Below are positions 9,920 through 18,001 of a DNA stretch of 64,000 nt, piece by piece. The notes below the pieces were generated by a model. The model did not search any database. It had not been told where the DNA came from and worked only from the letters and a program-made list of their open reading frames with translations. Both the position numbers and the translations under genes were made by a program. Positions within the stretch are counted from its first letter, which is position 1, and every line of letters begins with the position of its first letter. Source of the stretch: Microbacterium sp. zg-Y1090 (GTDB lineage Bacteria > Actinomycetota > Actinomycetes > Actinomycetales > Microbacteriaceae); contig NZ_CP126742.1 in assembly GCF_030246945.1 (NCBI RefSeq), positions 1,550,001 to 1,614,000 of the forward strand, written 5' to 3'.

Positions 9920-10528
9920 TCAGTAGACGCCGTCCGTCTCGCTCCAGGCCGACTCCCACTGCGCGGCGTCGTCGGGGCAGATGAACCGCGTGCCGAACAC
10001 CATCATGCTGACCGCGCCTTCGATGGCCTGCGGGTCGCCTCCGGAGACCGCGTCGATGAGCGGCGAGGAGTTCACGTGGGCGCGGAACGTCTCCACGTCG
10101 ATGGCGTGCCCGTTGAGGATCGACGTCTCGCACGCGTCGAGCGGCAGGGCGAGGGTGATGCTCTCGGCGTTCGCGTCCCAGGTCGCGCCCTGCGACTCGA
10201 CGTATTCACGCTGCGCGGTGACGAGCTCGATCTGGGCGGGCGTCTTCGCCACCAGCGGCGAGCCGTCGAGCGGCTGCTGCTGGTCGGCGAGGAACCTGTC
10301 GCGCTCCGCGAAGGCCGCCGCCATGCCCTCGTCCGCCGCGACATCCTCTGCACCCTCGGAAGGTTCCGGCGTCGGCGCCTCGGCCGTGGCGGACGCATCG
10401 ATGCGCTGGGCGCCCTCGGTGGACGGCGCGGTCGTGCAAGCGGTGAGCGACAGGGCGAGCACCCCCGCGGCGGCTGCAGCGGTCAGCGCGCGCGGCGACG
10501 GCAGGAAGGCGAATCTTCTCGAAGGCAT
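9920..10528 (-). CDS. Predicted secreted lipoprotein of unknown function
   Basis: A 202-residue protein with a lipoprotein signal: a basic start (MPSRRF), a hydrophobic stretch and a lipobox LSLTAC with the lipidation cysteine at about residue 31. The mature part begins with a Thr/Ala/Pro/Glu-rich linker and ends in a small domain with two cysteines (DACETS and RFICPDD). I do not recognise a family with certainty; it recalls small actinobacterial DUF732-like secreted proteins. The ATG lies 6 nt after TAGCCT (10535-10540, minus strand), suggesting a leaderless mRNA. Confidence 0.75.
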   Translation of the reverse strand: MPSRRFAFLPSPRALTAAAAAGVLALSLTACTTAPSTEGAQRIDASATAEAPTPEPSEGAEDVAADEGMAAAFAERDRFLADQQQPLDGSPLVAKTPAQIELVTAQREYVESQGATWDANAESITLALPLDACETSILNGHAIDVETFRAHVNSSPLIDAVSGGDPQAIEGAVSMMVFGTRFICPDDAAQWESAWSETDGVY

Positions 10529-10551
10529 CCCGCCAGGCTAGCGGGGTGCCG

Positions 10552-11094
10552 TCACTCCTGAGGCCACGCTGTGGAAACCGCCTCGCGCACCTCGCCGAGC
10601 AACTGGGGCAGCGCCTTGGTCTTCGCGATGATCGGGAAGAAGTTCGCATCCGTCGCCCACCGCGGCACGATGTGCTGGTGCAGGTGCTCGTCGACGCCCG
10701 CCCCCGCCACCGCGCCCTGATTCATGCCGATGTTGAAGCCGTCGCACCGCGACACCTGGCGCAGCACCCGCATCGCCGTCTGGGTCAGCGCGGCGATCTC
10801 GGCGACCTCCTCCGATGTCGCCTGGTCGTACGTCGCGACGTGCCGGTAGGGGCAGACGAGGAGATGTCCGGAGTTGTAGGGGAAGAGGTTCAGCACGACG
10901 TAGGCGGTGCGTCCGCGGTGGACGATCAGCCCGTCGGCATCCGACTTCTCCGGAGCGGCGCAGAACGGGCAGGCCGCCCGCATCGCCTCCGGTCCGGCGT
11001 TGATGTACGCCATACGGTGGGGCGTCCACAGCCGCTGGAACCCGTCGGGAACGCCCGCGAGGGTCGCGGCGTCGACGAGTTCCTGCTCGCTCAC
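10552..11094 (-). CDS. HIT-domain nucleotide hydrolase/phosphorylase
   Basis: A 180-residue histidine-triad protein. The HIT motif is [10 protein letters not shown] near the C-terminal third, and a CPFC pair near residue 40 probably binds zinc, as in the Ap4A phosphorylase-like branch. The GTG at 11094 overlaps the thrS stop by 4 nt (GTGA), so it is coupled to thrS. In other actinobacteria a HIT gene also follows thrS, which suggests a role in clearing dinucleoside polyphosphates made as synthetase side products; that role is an inference. Confidence 0.9.
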   Translation of the reverse strand: MSEQELVDAATLAGVPDGFQRLWTPHRMAYINAGPEAMRAACPFCAAPEKSDADGLIVHRGRTAYVVLNLFPYNSGHLLVCPYRHVATYDQATSEEVAEIAALTQTAMRVLRQVSRCDGFNIGMNQGAVAGAGVDEHLHQHIVPRWATDANFFPIIAKTKALPQLLGEVREAVSTAWPQE

Positions 11095-13100
11095 GCGAGG
11101 TCCTCCGCCGTGTCGACGAGCTTCTTCTCGGCGATCGCGCGCATCACCAGGGCGATGGCGTCGTCGACGGGCACCCCGTTGGTCTGGGTGCCGTCGCGGA
11201 AGCGGAACGACACGGTGCCGGCGGAGCGGTCCTGCTCCCCCGCGATCAGCTGCAGCGGCACCTTCTGCGTCGTGTGCGTGCGGATCTTCTTCTGCATGCG
11301 GTCGTCGGAGTGATCGACCTCGGCGCGCACGCCCTGCATGCGCAGCCGGTCGACGATGCCGTCGAGGTAGGCGCCGTACTGCTCCGCCACCGGGATCGCG
11401 ACGACCTGCACGGGCGCCAGCCACACCGGGAAAGCCCCCGCGTAGTGCTCGAGCAGGATGGCGAAGAAACGCTCGATCGAGCCGAACAGCGCCCGGTGGA
11501 TCATGATCGGACGGTGCTTCTCGCCGTCGGGACCGGTGTACTCCAGGTCGAAGCGCTCCGGCAGGTTGACGTCGACCTGCACGGTCGACAGCTGCCAGGT
11601 GCGCCCGATGGCATCACGGGTCTTCAGGTCGATCTTCGGCCCGTAGAACGCGGCCTCGCCGGGGACCTCGGTGACCTTCAGTCCGCTGGAATGGGCGACA
11701 TTGCGCAGGGCATTGGTGGAGTACTCCCAGAACTCCTCGGAGCCGATCCACTTCTCCTTCTCGTCGTCGCGCATCGACAGCTCGAGCTCGAAGTCCTCGA
11801 GACCGAAGTCGCGCAGCATCGAGAGCACGAACTCCAGCACCCGCGTGGTCTCCGCCTCGAGCTGGTCCGGCGTGACGAACAGGTGCGAGTCGTCCTGGGT
11901 GAAGCCGCGCACGCGGGTGAGGCCGTGGAGCGCCCCGGAGAGCTCGTTGCGGTAGACCGTGCCGTTCTCGGCGAGGCGCATCGGCAGATCGCGGTAGCTG
12001 CGTGCCCGCTCCTTGTAGATGAGGATGTGCATCGGGCAGTTCATGGGCTTCAGGTAGTAGTCCTGGCCCTGCTTGACGATGTTGCCCTCGGCGTCGCGCT
12101 CCTCGTCCATGCGGATGGGCGGGAACATGCCCTCGCGGTAGGTCACGAGGTGGTTGGACTGCAGGAAGAGGTCTTCCTTCGTGATGTGCGGCGTGTAGAC
12201 GTAGGTGTAGCCGCCCTCGAGGTGACGGCGACGGGCGTGCTGCTCCATCTCGCCACGGACGACGCCGCCCTTGGGGTGCCACACCGACAGGCCGGAGCCG
12301 ATCTCGTCGGGGAACGAGAACAGGTCCAGCTCTTTACCGAGCTTGCGGTGGTCGCGCTTGGCCGCCTCCTCGAGACGCTGCTGGTATGCCCGCAGCTCGT
12401 CCTTCGTCGGCCAGGCGGTGCCGTAGATGCGCTGCAGCTGCGGGTTCTTCTCGCTGCCGCGCCAGTAGGCGCCGGCGATGCGGGTGAGGTCCCAGCCGTT
12501 GCCGATCATGCGGGTCCCGGGAACGTGGGGGCCGCGGCAGAGGTCCTTCCACACGGTCTCGCCGTCGCGGCTCACGTTGTCGTAGATGGTGAGCTCGCCG
12601 GCGCCGACCTCGACGGAGGCGCCCTCTGCGGCATCCTTCGAGCCGCCCTTGAGGTCGATCAGCTCGAGCTTGAACGGCTCGTCGACCAGCTCCGCGCGTG
12701 CCTCCTCGTCGGTGACGACGCGGCGGACGAAGCGCTGGCCCTCACGGACGATGCGCTCCATCTCCTTCTTGATGGCCTTGATGTCCTCGGGGGTGAAGGG
12801 CTCCTCCACGCCGAAGTCGTAGTAGAAGCCGTTCTCGATGGGCGGGCCGATGCCGAGGTTCGCCTGCGGGCGGATGCGCTGCACCGCCTGCGCGAGCACG
12901 TGGGCGGTGGAGTGCCGCAGGATCGACAGACCGTCGGGGCTGTCGATCGTCACCGGGTCGACGTCGTCGGTCTCTTCGACGGTCGTGGCGAGGTCTTTCA
13001 GCTCGCCGTTCACGCGCAGCGCGATCACGCTGCGGTCGGGGAACAGGGCGAACCCGTCGGCGGGGTAGGTCACGTCTGAGGGGATCACGACGTCAGTCAC
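11091..13100 (-). CDS. thrS: Threonyl-tRNA synthetase
   Basis: ThrS charges tRNA-Thr. The 669 residues follow the family order: an N-terminal TGS-like domain, an editing domain with [11 protein letters not shown] near 102-112, the class II catalytic core ([20 protein letters not shown] region, then the motif 3 segment [13 protein letters not shown]) and an anticodon-binding domain. The GTG start at 13100 has GGAGAAG 5 nt upstream. The 137-nt leader carries a Thr-rich peptide gene and competing hairpins, so expression is probably attenuated by charged tRNA-Thr. Confidence 0.97.
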   Translation of the reverse strand: MTDVVIPSDVTYPADGFALFPDRSVIALRVNGELKDLATTVEETDDVDPVTIDSPDGLSILRHSTAHVLAQAVQRIRPQANLGIGPPIENGFYYDFGVEEPFTPEDIKAIKKEMERIVREGQRFVRRVVTDEEARAELVDEPFKLELIDLKGGSKDAAEGASVEVGAGELTIYDNVSRDGETVWKDLCRGPHVPGTRMIGNGWDLTRIAGAYWRGSEKNPQLQRIYGTAWPTKDELRAYQQRLEEAAKRDHRKLGKELDLFSFPDEIGSGLSVWHPKGGVVRGEMEQHARRRHLEGGYTYVYTPHITKEDLFLQSNHLVTYREGMFPPIRMDEERDAEGNIVKQGQDYYLKPMNCPMHILIYKERARSYRDLPMRLAENGTVYRNELSGALHGLTRVRGFTQDDSHLFVTPDQLEAETTRVLEFVLSMLRDFGLEDFELELSMRDDEKEKWIGSEEFWEYSTNALRNVAHSSGLKVTEVPGEAAFYGPKIDLKTRDAIGRTWQLSTVQVDVNLPERFDLEYTGPDGEKHRPIMIHRALFGSIERFFAILLEHYAGAFPVWLAPVQVVAIPVAEQYGAYLDGIVDRLRMQGVRAEVDHSDDRMQKKIRTHTTQKVPLQLIAGEQDRSAGTVSFRFRDGTQTNGVPVDDAIALVMRAIAEKKLVDTAEDLA

Positions 13101-13105
13101 AGGAA

Positions 13106-13161
13106 CTTCTCCAGAAGGTGGCTCGGAACAATGGCTGCTCAGCTTCGGGCGCTCGGCGCCC
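13106..13161 (-). promoter_or_regulatory. Candidate attenuator hairpins in the thrS leader
   Basis: On the minus strand a perfect 6-bp stem GGGCGC-CGA-GCGCCC lies at 13147-13161. GAAGC (13142-13146) can extend it by pairing with GCTTC (13177-13181), which overlaps codons 19-21 of the leader peptide. The stem CTTC-TGGA-GAAG (13106-13117) covers the thrS ribosome-binding site. A ribosome stalled on the late Thr codons would cover GCTTC and change the folding. There is no U-run after the stem, so control may act on translation or on a U-poor actinobacterial terminator. The pairing is read by eye, not calculated. Confidence 0.5.
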
Positions 13162-13168
13162 TGCCCGC

Positions 13169-13237
13169 TCAGGCCTGAAGCGTTCGCGTGCCGGTGGCCG
13201 CGACGACGGTCGCAGCGGCAATCCGGCGCAGTTCCAT
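13169..13237 (-). CDS. thrS leader peptide, 22 codons with four Thr codons
   Basis: A short open frame reads [20 protein letters not shown] plus QA and a TGA stop, ending 68 nt before thrS. Thr is at positions 10, 15, 17 and 19 (ACC, ACC, ACG, ACG), 18% of the peptide and clustered at its end. The ATG is 7 nt after TAGAAT, so it would be translated from a leaderless mRNA, as is known for trp and leu leader peptides in streptomycetes and mycobacteria. Position, start and Thr clustering point to ribosome-mediated attenuation of thrS. No homology search was possible. Confidence 0.6.
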   Translation of the reverse strand: MELRRIAAATVVAATGTRTLQA

Positions 13238-13244
13238 GCGGACG

Positions 13245-13250
13245 ATTCTA
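13245..13250 (-). promoter_or_regulatory. -10 box of the thrS leader transcript
   Basis: TAGAAT on the minus strand, 7 nt before the leader-peptide ATG, fits the TANNNT consensus for the principal sigma factor and places the transcript start on the ATG itself. No convincing -35 element is seen. The divergent permease gene starts 20 bp away at 13270. Confidence 0.5.
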
Positions 13251-13269
13251 GTGGGGTGCGCGGGCGACC

Positions 13270-14430
13270 ATGATGGATGCCGTGAAGCTCGCCGTGATCG
13301 GAGCCGTCCTCCTGCTGGCGGGCGGCGGTGCCGTGCTCGGCGGAGTGCTGCCCGCGGCGGACGCCCTGGCGATCGCCGATCGCGTCTGGCCGATCCTGCT
13401 GTTCGTCGTCGCGGTCACCGTCGTGGCGGAGCTCGCCGCCGCAGCGGGCGTCTTCGACGTCGTCGCGGCGTGGCTGGCACGGCTGGCGCGTGGCCGCACC
13501 GTCGTGCTGTGGCTCGCCGTGGTGGCGCTGGCCGTCGTCGTCACCGCTTTCCTGTCGCTGGACACCACAGCGGTGCTGCTGACGCCGGTCGTCGTCGTCG
13601 TCGCCCGAGCCAACGGCCTGAATCCTCTGCCTTTCGCCTTCACCACCGTGTGGCTGGCCAACACCGGGTCGCTGTTCCTGCCGGTGTCGAACCTGACGAA
13701 CCTGCTCGCCGCCCACCGGCTCGATGACGGCACCCCATGGGGGTTCCTCGCACTGCTGGGGCCCTCCGCGGTCGTGGCGGTCGCGGTGAGCGTCGCGCTG
13801 CTGCTCGCGATCCACCGGCGGCATCTGCGGGGTCGCTACGTCCCCGCCCCGGCGCCGCGGGTCGCCGACCGCGTGCTGCTGCGCGCGGCATCGGTCGTGG
13901 TGCTCGTGCTGCTTCCGCTGCTCGTGTCGGGGGTGCCGCCGTGGCGGCCCGCCCTGGCCGCGGCGGCGGCGATGACGTGTCTGTACGCCTGGCGGCGACC
14001 CGGCCGGCTGCGGCTGGGGCTCGTGCCGTGGCACCTGGTGGTGTTCGCCTCGGGGCTCTTCCTCGCCGTCGGTGCGCTGCAGGCGGCGGGCGCGGGAGCC
14101 CTGATCGCCGCCGTAGCGGGCTCGGGCGATGACCTGGTGTCGCTGTGGCGACTGGCCGGCGCGGGACTGGTGGTCTCCAACGCGATCGACAACCTGCCGG
14201 CGTACCTCGCGCTCGAGCCGGTCGCCGACTCGCCCGTGCGGTTGGCCGCGCTGCTCATCGGGGTGAACGCGGGGCCACTGATCACCCCCTGGGCGTCGCT
14301 GGCGACACTGCTGTGGCACGATCGCCTGCGCGCGGTCGGTGTCGACGTGCCGTGGCGGCGCTACGTGCTGCTCGGCCTCGTCGCCGCTCCGCTGATCGTC
14401 GCGCTCGCCGTCCTGCCGCTCGCCCGCTGA
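13270..14430 (+). CDS. ArsB/SLC13-like integral membrane permease
   Basis: A 386-residue protein that is almost wholly hydrophobic, with about ten predicted membrane segments in two halves. Each half has a polar break in the ion-transporter superfamily style (TAVLLTPVVVVVARANG... NTGSLFLPVSNLTNLL in the first half; VVSNAIDNLPAYLAL... GVNAGPLITPWASLA in the second). These Asn/Thr/Ser-rich re-entrant motifs match ArsB, NhaD and SLC13 permeases. Arsenite, sodium/proton or carboxylate substrates are all possible; no arsR or arsC gene lies nearby, so arsenic is not favoured by context. Confidence 0.75.
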   Translation: MMDAVKLAVIGAVLLLAGGGAVLGGVLPAADALAIADRVWPILLFVVAVTVVAELAAAAGVFDVVAAWLARLARGRTVVLWLAVVALAVVVTAFLSLDTTAVLLTPVVVVVARANGLNPLPFAFTTVWLANTGSLFLPVSNLTNLLAAHRLDDGTPWGFLALLGPSAVVAVAVSVALLLAIHRRHLRGRYVPAPAPRVADRVLLRAASVVVLVLLPLLVSGVPPWRPALAAAAAMTCLYAWRRPGRLRLGLVPWHLVVFASGLFLAVGALQAAGAGALIAAVAGSGDDLVSLWRLAGAGLVVSNAIDNLPAYLALEPVADSPVRLAALLIGVNAGPLITPWASLATLLWHDRLRAVGVDVPWRRYVLLGLVAAPLIVALAVLPLAR

Positions 14431-14452
14431 GTCGGCCGCATCGCCACCGCCG

Positions 14453-14632
14453 TCAGTGGTGAGCGCGTTCGCCCGTGCCGCCGCCCGGACCGTGCACGAC
14501 GAGCGCCAGCGCTGCGGAGACCGCCAGCACTCCGCCGACGAAGACCAGCGGGCTCAACCCGGAGTCGAGCAGGAACGCCAGCCCGAACAGGTAGAAGCCG
14601 AGCAGGAACAGGATCGAGTACACGATGAACAT
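14453..14632 (-). CDS. Small two-segment membrane protein, 59 aa
   Basis: A 59-residue frame starting MFIVYSILFLLGFYLFG. Two hydrophobic segments (about 2-22 and 28-48) are joined by DSGLSP, and a Gly/His-containing tail ends ERAHH. GGAGG lies at 14638-14642, 5 nt before the ATG, a good ribosome site. It lies between the convergent permease (stop 22 bp away) and the ACT-domain gene upstream on the same strand. Family not recognised. Confidence 0.7.
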   Translation of the reverse strand: MFIVYSILFLLGFYLFGLAFLLDSGLSPLVFVGGVLAVSAALALVVHGPGGGTGERAHH

Positions 14633-14687
14633 GGATGCCTCCGTCGGTCCGGTTCTCAGATGCTAGCCAAAGAGCGCGGCAAGACGG

Positions 14688-15194
14688 TCACCCGAGCGCG
14701 ATGTCGACCTGGATCTCGCCCGCCAGCTTCTCGAGCGCGGTCGTGATGGCCGCGGCATCCACCTCCGCCGGCACCCGCACGTCGACCGTCGCCTCGAACA
14801 GTGTGCCGCCGGCCATCGGCGCCTCACGGGTGCGGCTCGCGAAGGAGTCGATGCTCGCGCCGAGGCCGGCCAGTGTCGCCGTGACGTCACGGACGATCCC
14901 CGGCCGGTCGTTGCCCAGCACGGTGAAGCCCACATGACCGGTGGCGGCCGCGGACGGCTCGCCGCCGGCGTGCGTCGTGACCCGCAGCAGTCCCGCGAGA
15001 CCCTCGAGGTCCGCCTGCAGGGCGTCGACCCGGTCGTCGGGAACCGACACCAGCACGATGCCGGCGAAGGCGCCGGCGAGCTCGGCCAGTTCGCTGCGCT
15101 CCCAGTTGCCGCCGTGGGCGGCGACGGTGTCGGCGAGGGTGCGGACGAGTCCGGCGCGGTCATCGCCGACGACGGTGAGGACGAGATGTGCCAT
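14688..15194 (-). CDS. Double ACT-domain protein (GcvR-like)
   Basis: A 168-residue protein made of two ACT domains: VLTVVGDDRAGLVRTLADTV (about 5-24) opens the first, and VGFTVLGNDRPGIVRDVTAT (about 93-112) opens the second. This matches the glycine cleavage repressor-like GcvR family, which lacks a DNA-binding domain and senses amino acids. Target and ligand are unknown. The ATG is 6 nt after TAGGCT (15201-15206, minus strand), so a leaderless mRNA is likely. Confidence 0.85.
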   Translation of the reverse strand: MAHLVLTVVGDDRAGLVRTLADTVAAHGGNWERSELAELAGAFAGIVLVSVPDDRVDALQADLEGLAGLLRVTTHAGGEPSAAATGHVGFTVLGNDRPGIVRDVTATLAGLGASIDSFASRTREAPMAGGTLFEATVDVRVPAEVDAAAITTALEKLAGEIQVDIALG

Positions 15195-15265
15195 GCGGTG
15201 AGCCTAGCCGTGCCGACACGCGGGGGTGGCTGGGCCATCGCGCGCTCGAAGACAGCGGCCATGAC

Positions 15266-16594
15266 TCAGCGGCGCAGCGGCAGCGGTTCACCCAGCCCGT
15301 ACAGGTGCAGCGCACCGGGACCACCGGCGAACATCTCCGCGATGCCGTCGATGGCGGGCACCGGGACGGTGTCGAGGGTCACCTCGTCCGGCGCCGTGAA
15401 CGTCGCATCCTGTGCCCCCGGTGCGTGCGGGTCGCCGCCTTGCGGTGCGGTGCGCACGCGGGCGAGCTGGGTGTGAGCGGCATGCCCGGGGGCGGCTTCG
15501 TCGAGATGATCGGCGTAGACGCAGGGCACTCCGCCGACGACGCCCTGCCTGCGCAGGTCCGAGACACCGAGGTCGCCGAGCGGGTATTGGCCGTCGCAGT
15601 TGAACGCCCACCCGCCGGCGCCGGCGGCGACCGCCGACGCATGCAGCTGCGCGCCGCACGAGGGCACCAGGTGCAGGTCGATCCGCCCGCGGGCACCGGG
15701 CCACGGGCTGCGCGCGTCGCTGCGACGCAGTCGGCGGTCGGTGTGGTCCAGACACACCTCCACCGCGGTGTGCAGCGGATCGCCCGCGGCCGGCAGCGCG
15801 AAGACGGCGTACGGATCGAAGGGCGCGCGCTTCAGGTCGCCGCCCGACAGGTCCAGCGCGGGGTACGAGGCGAGCGCCTCGGTCACGACGGCTCTGTCGG
15901 CGACGTCCCACAGCACGAAGTCCTCGTTCGAGTCGAAGTACTTCTCAACGGAGGCGACGGTCGCATGCCACGGTTCGAGCACCCCGTCGAGCGGTGTCGT
16001 GCCGAGGACGAGCGCTCGATTGCGCACCTGCACGAGTGGCGCGGCATGCGCGCTGCGGATCAGCCCGACCATCGCGCCGAAGTACGCCTCCCTCATCGAC
16101 CCCGAGGTGGCCCGCCAGGCTTCTGCCAGGCGGCGGACGAGGTCGTTGCGCGTCCGGGCCTCGGGCGAGGAGAGCACGGCGTCGATGTCGGCGACCTCCG
16201 CGGTGAGCGCCGACCCCATGACCATCAGGAAGTGCGGGTAGTCGGCCGGGTCGAACTGTTCGCGCAGCAGCGCCGCGATCGTCTGCACCGGGTCGGGGTC
16301 GCCGGGCGCGGTCAGGTAGGGCCCGGCGGGCCCATGCCAGAACGACTCCGGTGCGACGAAGACATTGAGCACGCTCGGGTCGCCGAGGTCGTGCAGCTGT
16401 GCGCGCGCGAGATCCACCGCGGTCGTGAGCACTCGGCAGCGTCCCCGGATGTCGGCATCCGGATCGTGCAACCCGCGGTACGACCCGGCCATCGCACCGG
16501 GACCGCCGGAATAGCCGACCGTGACGATGTCGGCCGGCGAGGTGGGGATGGCGTAGCCCAGGAACCGGACCCGCTCGTACGGGGCAGCGATCAT
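15266..16594 (-). CDS. Nitrilase-superfamily-like protein of unknown function
   Basis: A 442-residue protein that I cannot assign firmly. Two segments resemble the carbon-nitrogen hydrolase active site: NVFVAPESFW (about 80-89) is like the catalytic-Glu strand and EVCLDHTDRRLR (about 285-296) is like the catalytic-Cys strand. A lysine motif between them is not obvious. HLVPSCGAQLHASAV and FNCDGQYPLGD add conserved-looking Cys/Asp positions. The ATG at 16594 is used because upstream in-frame codons are low-complexity Arg/Ala-rich shadow sequence. It stands alone between the ACT gene and the tRNA cluster. Confidence 0.5.
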   Translation of the reverse strand: MIAAPYERVRFLGYAIPTSPADIVTVGYSGGPGAMAGSYRGLHDPDADIRGRCRVLTTAVDLARAQLHDLGDPSVLNVFVAPESFWHGPAGPYLTAPGDPDPVQTIAALLREQFDPADYPHFLMVMGSALTAEVADIDAVLSSPEARTRNDLVRRLAEAWRATSGSMREAYFGAMVGLIRSAHAAPLVQVRNRALVLGTTPLDGVLEPWHATVASVEKYFDSNEDFVLWDVADRAVVTEALASYPALDLSGGDLKRAPFDPYAVFALPAAGDPLHTAVEVCLDHTDRRLRRSDARSPWPGARGRIDLHLVPSCGAQLHASAVAAGAGGWAFNCDGQYPLGDLGVSDLRRQGVVGGVPCVYADHLDEAAPGHAAHTQLARVRTAPQGGDPHAPGAQDATFTAPDEVTLDTVPVPAIDGIAEMFAGGPGALHLYGLGEPLPLRR

Positions 16595-16726
16595 GCGGCA
16601 TCCTCCCCGCGGCGCCGCCGTCCGGGTGCCGCTGCGTGCGCGGGACGCTACACCCGCCGGCCGGCCGCCGCCACGGGCCCGCTGCCGGCGGCGAGGCACG
16701 GGGCGCCGGCGCGCGGAGGAAAGGAA

Positions 16727-16752
16727 AAAGCCCCCGGTCTCCCGGGGGCTTT
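16727..16752 (-). terminator. Terminator of the Gly-Cys-Val tRNA operon
   Basis: An 11-bp stem AAAGCCCCCGG / CCGGGGGCTTT (16727-16737 with 16742-16752), read on the minus strand, is followed by TTTCC. It lies just 3' of tRNA-Val(GAC). Confidence 0.85.
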
Positions 16753-16755
16753 CAG

Positions 16756-16830
16756 TGGTGCGCGATACTGGGATCGAACCAGTGACCTCTTCCGTGTCAG
16801 GGAAGCGCGCTACCGCTGCGCCAATCGCGC
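16756..16830 (-). tRNA. tRNA-Val (GAC)
   Basis: A cloverleaf reads on the minus strand from GCGCGAT at 16830; the acceptor pairs with ATCGCGC. The anticodon loop CTGACAC between CTTCC and GGAAG gives anticodon GAC. The T-arm has GGTTCGATCC. The encoded CCA is at 16756-16758. It is the last gene of the three-tRNA transcript. Confidence 0.95.
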
Positions 16831-16854
16831 CCGTCAGGGCTGTTGAGTTGTGAG

Positions 16855-16928
16855 TGGAGGTGGCGACGGGATTCGAACCCGTGTAAACGGCTTTGCAGGC
16901 CGGTGCCTAGCCGCTCGGCCACGCCACC
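16855..16928 (-). tRNA. tRNA-Cys (GCA)
   Basis: The acceptor stem GGTGGCG (16928 downward) pairs with CGCCACC. The anticodon arm GGCCTGCAAAGCC gives GCA. The T-arm carries GGGTTCGAATCCC. The discriminator is U and an encoded CCA follows at 16855-16857. It is the middle gene of the Gly-Cys-Val cluster. Confidence 0.95.
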
Positions 16929-16981
16929 GTGTGGTTTGACCCCACGTGCCAAGGATCCTCCGGAGAGGATCCCTACACTCG

Positions 16982-17054
16982 AGCGGATGACGAGACTCGA
17001 ACTCGCGACCCCAACCTTGGCAAGGTTGTGCGCTACCAACTGCGCTACATCCGC
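16982..17054 (-). tRNA. tRNA-Gly (GCC)
   Basis: The acceptor GCGGATG (17054 downward) pairs with CATCCGC. The anticodon arm ACCTTGCCAAGGT gives GCC. The T-arm carries AGTTCGAGTCT. CCA is not encoded, unlike in the other three tRNAs here. First gene of the minus-strand tRNA transcript. Confidence 0.95.
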
Positions 17055-17086
17055 ATTTCGCACCGGATCGCTCCGGCACTTGAATG

Positions 17087-17115
17087 ACTTTAGCCGACTC
17101 CGAGCCGAGTGCAAA
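17087..17115 (-). promoter_or_regulatory. Promoter of the Gly-Cys-Val tRNA operon
   Basis: On the minus strand TTTGCA (17110-17115) and TAAAGT (17087-17092) are separated by 17 bp, a good fit to -35 and -10 boxes. They place the start about 25 nt before the tRNA-Gly 5' end. Confidence 0.65.
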
Positions 17116-17202
17116 ACCAGGCGCGCCCCGCGCGTGTCTCGCCCCGATGGTGCGGAGGCGCCTTCGGCATCCGGTATGCTCGTTGAGGCCCCTCGGGGCG
17201 AC

Positions 17203-17278
17203 GGGCGATTGGCGCAGTTGGTAGCGCGCTTCCTTCACACGGAAGAGGTCATCAGTTCGAGTCTGGTATCGCCCACCA
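17203..17278 (+). tRNA. tRNA-Val (CAC)
   Basis: The acceptor GGGCGAT (17203-17209) pairs with ATCGCCC (17268-17274). The anticodon loop TTCACAC between CTTCC and GGAAG gives CAC. The T-arm has AGTTCGAGTCT, and the encoded CCA is at 17276-17278. A possible -10 box TATGCT lies at 17175-17180. It is transcribed away from the Gly-Cys-Val operon. Confidence 0.95.
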
Positions 17279-17281
17279 TCA

Positions 17282-17312
17282 GAAAGGCCCCCGGTGAACC
17301 CGGGGGCCTTTC
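17282..17312 (+). terminator. Terminator of tRNA-Val (CAC)
   Basis: A 13-bp perfect stem GAAAGGCCCCCGG / CCGGGGGCCTTTC with a 5-nt loop, followed by TTGTT, starts 4 nt after the tRNA CCA end. Confidence 0.88.
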
Positions 17313-17360
17313 TTGTTCCCGCCCGCCGGGGCCCCGGGGTCGCACCGCGCACAGCCACGA

Positions 17361-17882
17361 TCAGGCCGCGGTCTTCCACCCGTACCGCCGACCCAGCTCC
17401 GCCGCGACGCGGTCGAACGCGCCCCGGTCGACGGCAGCGCCCTCGCGTCGCATGCCGGCGGCGTGCACGCTGTAGATCTGGTCGACGTCGGCCCACGACG
17501 GTCGGCCCTTCGAATCCCACTCCCCCGCGCCGATCGGGATGTAGTCGCGGTCAGCATCGCGCGGCCTGCTGGTCAGTTTGACCGCGTACACCCGATCGGC
17601 ACTCTCGCGCGCGATCACCAGCACCGGGCGGTCCTTGCCGCGTCCGTCGCGCTCGGCGTACGGCACCCAGGTCCAGACGACCTCTCCCGCATCCGGCTCG
17701 TCGTCGGTCTCGGGAGCGTAGGCGATGCGCAGGGCGCCGGCCCGGGGCGGCGTCACCTCGAGGGTCGCCGTCGCGCCGGCCTGTCCGGGCGACGAGCCGA
17801 CACCGGGCCGGGACGGTGCCGCGGGGCGCACAGACGCACGCAGGCGGCTCATCAGCCGCCGAATCAGACCGGGGGTACCCAC
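17361..17882 (-). CDS. PemK/MazF-family protein without a visible antitoxin
   Basis: A 173-residue protein (GTG start) whose C-terminal 110 residues match the PemK/MazF fold of RNA-cleaving toxins: VVWTWVPYAE, the basic GRGKDRPVLVIARE strand-turn and YAVKLTSRPR are typical. The first 60 residues are a Pro/Ala/Ser-rich extension starting with a basic stretch (IRRLMSRLRASVRP), longer than in classical MazF. No small antitoxin frame lies next to it; the neighbours are tRNA-Val and amtB. It may be one of the widespread stand-alone actinobacterial members with another role. Confidence 0.75.
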   Translation of the reverse strand: MGTPGLIRRLMSRLRASVRPAAPSRPGVGSSPGQAGATATLEVTPPRAGALRIAYAPETDDEPDAGEVVWTWVPYAERDGRGKDRPVLVIARESADRVYAVKLTSRPRDADRDYIPIGAGEWDSKGRPSWADVDQIYSVHAAGMRREGAAVDRGAFDRVAAELGRRYGWKTAA

Positions 17883-17948
17883 GGACTCACCCTAAGCGCG
17901 GCAAGGCCTCAGCGGCCGGTTCCCCCGTCGCGATGCGGACATGCGGAA

Positions 17949-17978
17949 GGGGCGCCGCGGCCGTAGCCGCGACGCCCC
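17949..17978 (-). terminator. Terminator downstream of amtB
   Basis: On the minus strand GGGGCGTCGCGGC pairs with GCCGCGGCGCCCC (one G-T pair) around a 4-nt loop, starting 24 nt after the amtB stop, and is followed by TTCC. Confidence 0.7.
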
Positions 17979-18001
17979 CGATCGTGGGTGGCTTCAACCC
18001 G

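Noticed and set aside
13101..13250. T-box riboswitch before thrS
   Set aside because: The leader is only 137 nt and lacks a recognisable T-box bulge and specifier loop; the Thr-rich leader peptide explains it better.
16834..17520. A 228-aa frame across the tRNA cluster
   Set aside because: It reads through three tRNA genes and their spacers and has no protein-like character.
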